From contig NZ_CP136758.1 of assembly GCF_032930845.1 (NCBI RefSeq), forward strand, positions 783,501 through 847,500: 64,000 bases of DNA, in the 5' to 3' direction. Positions 57,096-64,000 of this stretch are shown here, piece after piece (position 1 is the stretch's first letter; each line of letters opens with the position of its first letter). The position numbers and the translations under genes are program-made. The notes below the pieces were generated by a model. That model was not told the origin of the DNA and searched no databases. It saw only the letters and a list, made by a program, of their open reading frames with translations. The stretch comes from Parvularcula sp. LCG005 (GTDB lineage: Bacteria > Pseudomonadota > Alphaproteobacteria > Caulobacterales > Parvularculaceae).

Positions 57096-57331
57096 TTCTC
57101 CAAATTGAGCGATAATCGCGCCGCCAGTCCGGCCTTGATGCTGTGAGCACTCGAACCCCCTAGTCAAAAGTGCGCGCCTGAGGCGCGACGGTTCGAGTCC
57201 CTCCGCCCCTGCCATTCTTCAAATTGAGCGATAATCGCGCCGCCAGTCCGGCCTTGATGCTGTGAGCACTCGAACCCCCTGGTCAAAAGTGCGCGCCTAA
57301 GGCGCGATGGTTCGAGTCCCTCCGCCCTCTC
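57071..57331 (+). repeat. tandem 119-bp repeat derived from the tRNA-Trp 3' end
   Basis: Two full units (57071-57189 and 57190-57308) and a partial third (from 57309) begin at the same tRNA T-arm segment, GGTTCGAGTCCCTCCGCCC. The spacing is exactly 119 bases each time. The two full units differ at only four positions that I count, all transitions. The second unit keeps the CCA end; the third breaks off before it. No open reading frame of substance is present. The rest of the 56926-57477 intergenic space holds nothing else I can support. Confidence 0.93.
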
Positions 57332-57477
57332 GATTCGCCAAAATCGAAACGGTACGCGACGCCCGCCCTGGCCCAACCGGTCGATTGTCTTGGGGTTAAA
57401 GCCTTCTCATTTGCCACGGCGACCGCTAGGGGGTCAGTTCCTTTACGGTGAAACCGTTGCGCGGTTAGAGTTGGGCC

Positions 57478-58257
57478 ATGACCACGAATGAAGATGTCCT
57501 CCTGCGGGAGGTTGATGAAGACCTGAACCAGGAAAAGCAGCTCGCTTTTCTCAGACGCTATGGGCCCTGGCTCGCAGGCGTTGGTGTTGCCGTCGTGATT
57601 GGCGTGGGCGTGCTCCAGTATATGAGCCATGCCGAGGACCGGGCTATTGCCCGATCGGCTGAGCGCTATGCTGCTGCTGTCGAGGAAACCGAGCAAAACC
57701 CCATCGTGGGCGCAGAAGCCCTGGCACAGGTCTCAACCGAGCTTGATGGCGGATACGAAGTGTTGGCGGACATTCGCACAGCCAACCTTTATCTGGCCGG
57801 GGATGAAAAGACCAAGGCGCTCGACAAGTTGGCCGAGGTTTATGACGATAATGGCGTGCCAGTGCACTGGCGTGATCTGGCGCGTCTTCGCGCCGCGATG
57901 GTGCAGCTTGAGACCAACCCGTCACAGGCGTCGCTCCTCGCCAATGACGTCTCTACGCCTGCTTTTGCGCCCTATGCGCGTGAGGTAGAGGCACTGGCCG
58001 CCATGGCGGTCGAGGATTACGAAACGGCCTATAACCGCTTCCTCGCCCTTTCGGGTGATGCGGAAGTGCCCCCCAGTCTGGCCACGCGGGCGCGGATGGT
58101 TCTGCCCGTTGTTGATGCAGGCCGGAAAGGGGTCGCGCTGGAGCCGACCCAGACCGAGGCTGAATCCTTCATCAGCGATTTCTCGCGCCAGCTGGCGGCG
58201 GAGCAGGCAGCAGAAGCTGAAGAATCCGAGGACGCCGAAACAAACGGCAGCGAGTAG
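57478..58257 (+). CDS. YfgM-like tetratricopeptide membrane protein
   Basis: A 259-residue protein with one membrane helix (about 30-48) and a periplasmic helical part (about 55-225) of TPR_21/YfgM type, then an acidic tail. The cytoplasmic N-terminus VLLREVDEDLNQEKQLAFLRRYG is typical. YfgM in E. coli associates with the SecYEG translocon and periplasmic chaperones. It precedes bamB by 82 bases, a conserved pairing, which supports an outer-membrane biogenesis role. Confidence 0.88.
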   Translation: MTTNEDVLLREVDEDLNQEKQLAFLRRYGPWLAGVGVAVVIGVGVLQYMSHAEDRAIARSAERYAAAVEETEQNPIVGAEALAQVSTELDGGYEVLADIRTANLYLAGDEKTKALDKLAEVYDDNGVPVHWRDLARLRAAMVQLETNPSQASLLANDVSTPAFAPYAREVEALAAMAVEDYETAYNRFLALSGDAEVPPSLATRARMVLPVVDAGRKGVALEPTQTEAESFISDFSRQLAAEQAAEAEESEDAETNGSE

Positions 58258-58339
58258 TTACGGGGCTATAACTCGCAGAAATCTGCGTTAATGTTAAAAG
58301 CGACCGACAAGGCGCCCATCAGGGGCAGGGACAGAGCGA

Positions 58340-59758
58340 ATGGCAATCTTGCGTAACCGTTTTTGGCAACCGTTCAGCGGTGTTGTAGCGTTAAGCCTTC
58401 TGGCGGCGGGCTGTAGTAGTAATCCGGTCAGTGGCCTGTTCAGTCGGGGCGACAGCGACATTACGGCTGAGGCCGCCGCTGCGGCGGAGAACGAAGACCG
58501 CATCCCGGTCCTTGCCCTGACCCAGCAGCTTGAGCCTGATCCACGCTTTATCGGTCTCGAAATCGAAGTGCCGCCGGCTTTTGCCAATGCCGAATGGGCC
58601 CAGCCCGGTGGCGAGGCCGACCATGTCATGCACCACCTGTCCGGTCCTGAGAGCTATCGGCTCGCTTGGCAGGCCAATATCGGCAAGGGTGGCAAGACGA
58701 AATCCCCTCTGACGGCGCCGCCTATCGTTGCGGAACGCCGGGTCTATACGATTGATGCCGAGGCCAAGGTCCGCGCTTTTGACACCGACACTGGTGAGCG
58801 CGTCTGGGAAGCGGCCCTGACCCCGGATGTGTCGGAGCCGAACAAGAAATTCTGGCAGCTCGGCCGCATCAACCCTGCTGAAATCGGTTATGGCGGCGGC
58901 GTCGCCTATCAGGGTGGTACGGTGTTTGTCGTATCCGGCTTTGGCTTCGCGGCCGCGCTGAATGCCGAGACCGGCGAGAAAATCTGGGAAAAGCAGCTGC
59001 CTGCGCCCGTGCGCAACCCGCCGACAGCGGTCGATGGTCGGGTCTATGTCATCACGACAGCAAACCAGGTGCTGGCCCTCGACGAGGCAACCGGCCGCGA
59101 GCTGTGGACCTATGAGAGCTTTGAAGAAAGCGCGCGGTTCCTGTCTACCGGTTCAGCGGCTGTCGAAGGCGATCTGGTCGTGACGCCATTCTCTTCTGGC
59201 GAGATTGCGGCACTTGATGCTTCCACCGGCCGGTTCCTGTGGACGGCGACCATTGCCCGCTCATCGCGCATGAACGCACTGTCGAGCATCAACGACATTG
59301 CCGGCAGTCCGGTCATCGATCGCGGCGCCGTCTTTGCGGTCAGCCATTCGGGCCAGATGGCGGCAATTGATGGCCGCACGGGCCGTGTGGCGTGGGAGAA
59401 GGGGGTTTCCGGCCTCAACATGCCTTGGGTCGCCGGTGATTATCTGTTCCTGATCTCCACCGATGGCGACCTGGTCGCGCTTTCCCGCAATGACGGGGCG
59501 GTGGTCTGGCGCACCGGCCTGAAGGGCTATGAGAACGAGAAGAAGAAGAAAAAGCGGATCACCTGGTCAGGCCCCATTCTCGCGGGCAATTCGCTCCTGC
59601 TGACATCATCAGCCGGGGATCTGGCGCAGATCTCGCCCAAGGACGGCACGGTCGAGAAGACCTACAGGCTGAAGGCGGGGACGATGATTCCGCCGGTCGT
59701 CGCAGACGGTACCGTCTATGTCATCACGGATGACGCAAAGCTGCAGGCCTGGCGCTAA
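58340..59758 (+). CDS. bamB: outer membrane assembly factor BamB
   Basis: A 472-residue lipoprotein; lipobox LAAGC has Cys at residue 25. After a linker, repeated PQQ-like blades form a beta-propeller, with recurrent AL-x-TG-x-xW patterns such as ALNAETGEKIWE, ALDEATGRELW, ALDASTGRFLW and AIDGRTGRVAWE. BamB supports folding of outer membrane proteins with BamA. A KKKKK run in a surface loop near residue 400 is unusual. In many alphaproteobacteria der follows bamB, but here a leftward kinase gene is next. Confidence 0.93.
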   Translation: MAILRNRFWQPFSGVVALSLLAAGCSSNPVSGLFSRGDSDITAEAAAAAENEDRIPVLALTQQLEPDPRFIGLEIEVPPAFANAEWAQPGGEADHVMHHLSGPESYRLAWQANIGKGGKTKSPLTAPPIVAERRVYTIDAEAKVRAFDTDTGERVWEAALTPDVSEPNKKFWQLGRINPAEIGYGGGVAYQGGTVFVVSGFGFAAALNAETGEKIWEKQLPAPVRNPPTAVDGRVYVITTANQVLALDEATGRELWTYESFEESARFLSTGSAAVEGDLVVTPFSSGEIAALDASTGRFLWTATIARSSRMNALSSINDIAGSPVIDRGAVFAVSHSGQMAAIDGRTGRVAWEKGVSGLNMPWVAGDYLFLISTDGDLVALSRNDGAVVWRTGLKGYENEKKKKKRITWSGPILAGNSLLLTSSAGDLAQISPKDGTVEKTYRLKAGTMIPPVVADGTVYVITDDAKLQAWR

Positions 59759-59788
59759 GCCAGCCTGCCACCAGCAGGTACGGATGAT

Positions 59789-61117
59789 CTAGTCGTCCGT
59801 ATCCGGAGCGGCGGGCGGAAGCGACATGACCGCTCGCAGGCCGCCCAGCGGCGATTCTTCTAGCCGCAGACTGCCCCCATGGGCCCGTGCCACATCCCGA
59901 ACAATCGACAGTCCGAGGCCCGACCCCGCGACATTCGTGTTGCGGGCCTGATCCAGTCGGCCAAAGGCCTTGAGCGCGGCACCGCGATCGTCGGGCGCGA
60001 TGCCGGGGCCATCATCATCGACAATCAGCTCCACACCGTTGGCGCTCTTCGTCGCTGACAGGGAGACCGTTTCGGCAAACTTGTAGGCATTTTCCACAAG
60101 ATTGGTGAGGGCGCGGGAGAGGCTCGTCCCATGGGCGATGATGCCAAGACCGGATGGAATGTCCGTGGCCAACGTTCGGCCCTGTCGGCTCGCGGCATGC
60201 TTCAAATCTTCCGCCAGCTGATTCACGTCAATCCATTCACGCTCGACGGCTGCATCCCCGCGAGCAAAGGTGAGATAATCATTCAGCAGACGCTCCATCT
60301 CATCGATATCGGCCTGCATATCCTTGATGTCATCGGACGGGGACTGCATCGCCAGATTGAGCTTCAGGCGCGTCAGCGGCGTCTTGAGGTCATGGCTCAC
60401 CCCCGCCAGCATTTCCGTGCGCTGGTCAAGGAAGCGTTTGATCCGTGCCCGCATGGCGATGAAGGCATGGCCTGCAAGACGGACCTCGCGGGCACCCGAT
60501 GGCTTGAAGCCCGCCACATCCTCTCCCCGACCGAACCGGTCCGCCGCATCGGCAAGACGCGTGATGGAGCGGACCTGATTGCGCAGGAAGATAAGGGCCG
60601 TGTACCCCAGAAGAAGGGTGACGCCGATCAGCCACAGGAGGAAAAAGTGACCATTGCGGGCCACGACCCGGTCCCGTGAAACCTTGTAGACCAGATACCC
60701 ATTTTCCAGCTGGACGCGCGTTTCGACGACATCCCTGAAACTGGTCGTGTCGTAGGAGTACGGATAGTCGAGTGACCAGTCGAGTTCCCGATCAAGTGTC
60801 CGATTGAGCGCGTTGAAAAGGGATTCGCTGTCCTCGTCGGGGATCTGGCCGCCCGAAACGAAGGTCATTTCGATGCCCAGCTCCTCACGCGCCTGTTCGA
60901 TCAGTTCCGCCCGGGCGCCGTCTGAAGGGTGTAGCGTCCATAGAAGCGTCATCATGCCAAAGTCGCTGGCGGTCGATTTGGCGAGGCTGGCAGTGACTTC
61001 TTCCCAGTGCCGGTTGAAGAACACATAGGTCACGGCCGCCTGCATCAGGAAGATCGGCAGGACCACGATCAGGATCGTCCGGCCATAAAGGCTTTTGGGC
61101 GCGAACCTCTTCAACAT
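59789..61117 (-). CDS. EnvZ-type sensor histidine kinase
   Basis: A 442-residue inner membrane kinase. Helix 1 lies at about 12-34, a periplasmic sensor at about 36-155, helix 2 at about 158-178, HAMP at about 180-232, and HisKA with His242 in AGVSHDLKTPLTR. The HATPase domain follows (NLVENAYKFA, DDGPGIAPDDRG, GSGLGLSI). It should phosphorylate the OmpR-type regulator encoded 3 bases upstream on the same strand. The stimulus is unknown. Confidence 0.94.
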   Translation of the reverse strand: MLKRFAPKSLYGRTILIVVLPIFLMQAAVTYVFFNRHWEEVTASLAKSTASDFGMMTLLWTLHPSDGARAELIEQAREELGIEMTFVSGGQIPDEDSESLFNALNRTLDRELDWSLDYPYSYDTTSFRDVVETRVQLENGYLVYKVSRDRVVARNGHFFLLWLIGVTLLLGYTALIFLRNQVRSITRLADAADRFGRGEDVAGFKPSGAREVRLAGHAFIAMRARIKRFLDQRTEMLAGVSHDLKTPLTRLKLNLAMQSPSDDIKDMQADIDEMERLLNDYLTFARGDAAVEREWIDVNQLAEDLKHAASRQGRTLATDIPSGLGIIAHGTSLSRALTNLVENAYKFAETVSLSATKSANGVELIVDDDGPGIAPDDRGAALKAFGRLDQARNTNVAGSGLGLSIVRDVARAHGGSLRLEESPLGGLRAVMSLPPAAPDTDD

Positions 61118-61120
61118 CGA

Positions 61121-61834
61121 TCAGTCCACGACAAGGACGTAGCCGACGCCCCTGACCGTCTGCAGATAGACGGGCATGCGCGGGTCATCCTCGATCTTGC
61201 GGCGCAGGCGGGTTACCTGCACATCAATTGACCGGTCGAACCCCGTGCCGGTCTGTTCGGCGAGGGTGGCGCGGGAGAAGGTGGCGCCGGGCTTTGCGGT
61301 CAATGTCCGCAGGAGGGCGAGTTCAGCACCGGTCAGCTTGATCGCTTCGCCATTGCGGCGCAGCTCGCCGCGGCGAGGCGTGAAGACATTGGGGCCGAAG
61401 GTGACCGTTTCCTGGCGGGGCGTATAGTCCCGACGGGAGAGAAGCCGCTGCAGGCGCAGGACAAGTTCTCGTGGCTCAAAGGGCTTGGGCAGATAGTCAT
61501 CGGCACCGGCCTCCAGTCCCTCGACGCGATCCTCTGGCTGACCACGCGCGGTCAGCACAAGAATGGGGATGTTCGACCGCTCCCGCAGACGACGGGTCAT
61601 ATCGAGCCCGTTTTCGCCGGGCATCATCACGTCAACGACAAGGGCATCGAAGGTGAGGTTGGCCATGATGGCGTCGGCATGGGCGGCATCGTCGGCCGTG
61701 CTGGCCAGAAACCCGTTCTCCCGCAGATAGCGCGCGATCAGACGACGCAGCTTGTCGTCATCATCGACGATCAGGATATGGGGTATGTCATCGCCGACCG
61801 CGTCATTACCGGTCACTACGGGCTGTTCAGTCAT
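61121..61834 (-). CDS. OmpR-type response regulator
   Basis: A 237-residue regulator. The receiver domain (about 19-130) has the acidic cluster DDDD and phospho-Asp68 in ALVVDVMMPGENG, with Lys in YLPKPFEPREL. The C-terminal winged helix (about 140-237) carries LTGAELALLRTL and VQVTRLRRKIEDDP. It is the partner of the EnvZ-type kinase 3 bases downstream. The regulon is unknown, but OmpR-like pairs next to bamB suggest envelope control. Confidence 0.95.
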   Translation of the reverse strand: MTEQPVVTGNDAVGDDIPHILIVDDDDKLRRLIARYLRENGFLASTADDAAHADAIMANLTFDALVVDVMMPGENGLDMTRRLRERSNIPILVLTARGQPEDRVEGLEAGADDYLPKPFEPRELVLRLQRLLSRRDYTPRQETVTFGPNVFTPRRGELRRNGEAIKLTGAELALLRTLTAKPGATFSRATLAEQTGTGFDRSIDVQVTRLRRKIEDDPRMPVYLQTVRGVGYVLVVD

Positions 61835-61876
61835 GGAATTGGACTACACCGTAAGACGGTGAGGGACCAGCCGTTC

Positions 61877-62425
61877 CTAGTGAACCTTGATCCACGCCCG
61901 CGTCAGCTTGGCATGCAGCTCGGGCACGAAATTGGCCCATGAGGTGCGGCCGCGGGTGCAGTCGCAGATGAAGACGAACTCGCGCACCTGCAGATTGGGC
62001 GCAACGGCGTTTTTCACCCCCAGCACCGACTGAGTCGACGTCAGTACCCACACATTCTCCGCCATGCGGAATGCGGTGCCAAGACCGCGCAGAACGGGCT
62101 CCATGCGACCGGCTGTGCCAGCGACATTGTCAAAGACGAGAACGAAATTGGCCTCTGCGCCTTCCGGCACTTCGCGGGCAGCATTCGAGGTGGCGCCCCC
62201 CTTGCCAAAAGCCTTTGGCTTGGCCTGTTTGCCGCTCAATACCGAGGCGAAACTTGGATATTGCCGCGCTTCACGCCAGACCTTGCTGCCCGCCGGGGCG
62301 ACAAGCGACGTTGCGCTTAGCCGGCCTTCCGCCGCGAAAGAGCCCATCTGATCCTGCGTGTACGGTCCATAGACCTTCTCGGCCACTTTGATACACCAGT
62401 TGTCGGTTGACAGCATTTCGTCCAT
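61877..62425 (-). CDS. GYF_2 (DUF4339)-like domain protein
   Basis: A 182-residue protein. The N-terminal 60 residues resemble a GYF_2/DUF4339 domain: NWCIKVAEKVYGPYTQDQM then KVWREARQYPSF. The C-terminal part (about 90-182), with FVLVFDNVAGTAGRMEPVL and REFVFICDCTRGRTSWA, is not one I recognise. The ATG at 62425 lies one base after the PilZ gene stop, so translation is probably coupled; an ATG at 62416 is also possible. Its pairing with a PilZ protein suggests a c-di-GMP-related complex, but this is inference. Confidence 0.7.
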   Translation of the reverse strand: MDEMLSTDNWCIKVAEKVYGPYTQDQMGSFAAEGRLSATSLVAPAGSKVWREARQYPSFASVLSGKQAKPKAFGKGGATSNAAREVPEGAEANFVLVFDNVAGTAGRMEPVLRGLGTAFRMAENVWVLTSTQSVLGVKNAVAPNLQVREFVFICDCTRGRTSWANFVPELHAKLTRAWIKVH

Positions 62426-62426
62426 C

Positions 62427-63032
62427 CTACTGTTCCGTCTCCCGGTTCGTTGCAAAAACCACGCCAATGCCATCGTCGCTGTGACGAATGACGGTGGCCG
62501 TTTTTTGTCCGACTTGAACCTGCGTCCCGACTAAGGGCCGGGATGTTGTAATGATAAAGGCTCCCCCCCCGGAGATATCTGTCATGCGACAGGAAATTTG
62601 CCGCTCATTGCCCAGCGTCAGGATGACACTGTTGTTGGCGACATTGCGATCTGACTGACGGCGCTCTCGACCCAACACGGCGTGGTTGAGGAGGGCGATC
62701 AACCGGTCTGCCAGTTTCGTGGCCATGGAACGGTTGTGCTGAAACTGTACGCCGATGCCTTCGTTCGTGATCCGAACGACCCGGCCGTTCACCGGACCGA
62801 CATTCTCGATGTCGAGAGCGACCTCGTCATCGAGAATCGTATTGCCGCTGGTGACGATGAAGACGCCGCCGGCCGATATATCGCTCACCGTGCCCGCTGA
62901 TTCGGTGCCATCACCGTACCGCAGGTAAGCGTCGAGACTGATCGGGGCACGTCTGTGGCGGCGTGACTCTCCAGTGATCGCCTTGCGGCTCACGGCAGTG
63001 TCGCCAGTATGTTCCACTTTCCGGTAAGCCAC
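62427..63032 (-). CDS. tandem PilZ domain protein
   Basis: A 201-residue protein with two PilZ-like domains. The first (about 22-105) has the Arg-rich RRHRR at 24-28 and DISAGG from Asp51. The second (about 122-195) has RRQSDR and DISGGG from Asp152. These are the RxxxR and DxSxxG elements that bind c-di-GMP. The first domain has the fuller motif. It is cytoplasmic and diverges from the rhomboid gene across 143 bases. Translation appears coupled to the GYF-like gene downstream. Confidence 0.86.
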   Translation of the reverse strand: MAYRKVEHTGDTAVSRKAITGESRRHRRAPISLDAYLRYGDGTESAGTVSDISAGGVFIVTSGNTILDDEVALDIENVGPVNGRVVRITNEGIGVQFQHNRSMATKLADRLIALLNHAVLGRERRQSDRNVANNSVILTLGNERQISCRMTDISGGGAFIITTSRPLVGTQVQVGQKTATVIRHSDDGIGVVFATNRETEQ

Positions 63033-63175
63033 GCGGATATGATCTCACTTCGTAACGGGAAACCTTGTCCTACGCGTTGACGGTGAATTTTCCGTTGCAG
63101 GGGCCAAGAGCCGCTTTCGGTCAAATTGCGCGTATTTCGCGCTATTAACCTTTTCCTGAATAGGCTCATGCCTAC

Positions 63176-63991
63176 ATGCGAGGCATGTCAGACCCTTTTT
63201 CCGAACGCCCCTCCGAACGACGTCGCAGCGTCTCGCCTCACATGCGATGGTATAACCCGTCGGGCGATGGGGCCGCGATCTCGATGCCAAAGATCGTCGC
63301 CATTCTGCTTGGCCTGATGGTGGCAATCTTTGTCATCCAGCTCTTCCTCTCGGATCGGGCCAATTTCTGGGTCGATTACACAATGGGTCTGAGCCCGCGG
63401 CGGTTCTTCGCGCGGCTTGAGGGCGGCGAAGACAGTTTCACGATCATGACGCCGCTGTTTACGCATATCTTCCTGCACGGAAATTTTGCGCACCTCCTGT
63501 TCAACGGGCTGTGGCTGATTGTGTTTGGCACAGGCGTCGCCCGGCGCATGGCGGTCGAGTCGGAGGACGGCGGTGACCGATTCGCGAATAATGTTCTGTT
63601 TCTGACGTTCTTCCTGGCGTCCGGCGTCGTCGGCGCGCTGTTCTTCCTTATCCCGAACAAGGACAGCATTCCGCCGCTGATTGGTGCCTCCGGCGCAATC
63701 TCCGGCCTCATGGCCGGGGGAATGCGCATCGCCCTGGGACGCGACCCCATGATTCTGCCCGGGCAGGGCGCGTTGACCTCCATGTTTGCCCGGCCGGTGC
63801 TGATCGCGTCTGCCGTCTATATCGGCATCAATATCCTGACAGGCCTTGGTGTTGTCATGGGCGGGATGGGGAAGGGCCTGTCGATCGCCTGGGAAGCGCA
63901 TATCGGCGGCTACGTCTTCGGTCTCCTGACATTCCCCCTGTTTGACGGGCTGGTTCGCCGTCCGCGTGTTGCAGCACCGCCCTGGCAGTAG
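63176..63991 (+). CDS. rhomboid family intramembrane serine protease
   Basis: A 271-residue membrane protease with about six helices. The catalytic Ser172 is in GASGAISG and His242 in WEAHIGGYVFG, a complete dyad. The L1-type loop with HGNFAHLLFNGLWL (101-114) supplies the oxyanion residues and is typical. It cleaves transmembrane substrates; none can be named here. The ATG at 63176 is used, and 63185 is an alternative. The gene is complete, ending 9 bases before the window edge. Confidence 0.94.
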   Translation: MRGMSDPFSERPSERRRSVSPHMRWYNPSGDGAAISMPKIVAILLGLMVAIFVIQLFLSDRANFWVDYTMGLSPRRFFARLEGGEDSFTIMTPLFTHIFLHGNFAHLLFNGLWLIVFGTGVARRMAVESEDGGDRFANNVLFLTFFLASGVVGALFFLIPNKDSIPPLIGASGAISGLMAGGMRIALGRDPMILPGQGALTSMFARPVLIASAVYIGINILTGLGVVMGGMGKGLSIAWEAHIGGYVFGLLTFPLFDGLVRRPRVAAPPWQ

Positions 63992-64000
63992 AAGACTGCT

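Noticed and set aside
57071..57331. Tandem 119-bp repeats as a CRISPR array
   Set aside because: The units are near-identical over their whole length with no variable spacers, and they begin in the tRNA; no cas gene is present.
56870..57376. Overlapping minus-strand reading frames with EGLEPSRLRRALLTRGFE and GRRDSNPRP
   Set aside because: They are antisense translations of tRNA-Trp and its repeats, a well-known source of false protein calls. They have no ribosome site or protein-like conservation.
59775..59811. Hairpin TACGGA/TCCGTA between bamB and the kinase gene as a terminator
   Set aside because: The loop is long, there is no T run, and it sits over the kinase stop codon; it may be chance.

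Overview
This window looks like the ordinary chromosome of an alphaproteobacterium of the stalked or dimorphic, marine type (Parvularculales, Hyphomonadales or Caulobacterales). This is inferred from the gene set: MipZ, a bactofilin paired with an M23 peptidase, a DUF1489 protein, DUF3971/AsmA, a GTA-type 3TM holin, alpha-type MlaE, UbiG, and one perfect CtrA-like box. The GC content is high and coding density is close to 90 percent. I see no insertion sequence, prophage cluster, CRISPR array or rRNA operon.

Layout. 1-4.7 kb: DUF1489 tail, a secreted hypothetical, a bidirectional terminator, then a leftward group (bactofilin, M23 peptidase, DUF455 ferritin-like protein, Bcp peroxiredoxin). 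4.9-9.2 kb: a large AsmA-like envelope protein and a TVP38-type membrane protein. 9.3-15.0 kb: the complete rod-shape cluster mreB-mreC-mreD-mrdA-rodA. 15-19.7 kb: a stand-alone Hpt protein, an SNF-type transporter, proline iminopeptidase, a lipoprotein and a TetR regulator. 19.7-26.9 kb: an MFS transporter, a CHASE2 protein with a probably dead cyclase domain, and an Mla-type lipid transport operon (MlaE with fused STAS-like domain, MlaF, MlaD, auxiliary lipoprotein). 26.9-32.5 kb: a membrane-anchored coiled-coil protein and a voltage-gated cation channel that diverge from a CtrA-like box, then an enoyl-CoA hydratase, a cation/proton antiporter and a GTA-type holin. 32.5-36.2 kb: ThiO-like oxidoreductase, a degenerate EAL protein and NAD kinase. 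36.3-43 kb: class II aldolase-like protein, gltA, gltX, comEC, ubiG. 43.2-50.9 kb: lysC, ptsP, a zinc-ribbon methyltransferase, the slipin/NfeD pair and DUF817. 50.9-54.2 kb: panC, a SPOR-like lipoprotein, mipZ and a membrane J-domain protein. 54.4-64 kb: a hybrid histidine kinase, tRNA-Trp followed by two and a fraction tandem 119-bp repeats built from the tRNA 3' end, a YfgM-like protein, bamB, an EnvZ/OmpR-type pair, a GYF-like protein coupled to a tandem PilZ protein, and a rhomboid protease.

The genes are mostly housekeeping, with a strong envelope and cell-shape theme: MreBCD/PBP2/RodA, bactofilin plus M23, Mla, AsmA, BamB and MipZ. Signalling modules include several likely non-catalytic domains (CHASE2 pseudo-cyclase, degenerate EAL). 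The features most worth a second look are the tRNA-Trp-derived tandem repeats with a 12-nt anti-T-arm segment, the channel with a TLEGWRD selectivity filter beside a CtrA-like box, the TipN-like coiled-coil protein, and the two pseudo-enzymes. I did not find a clear, wholly new multi-gene system.
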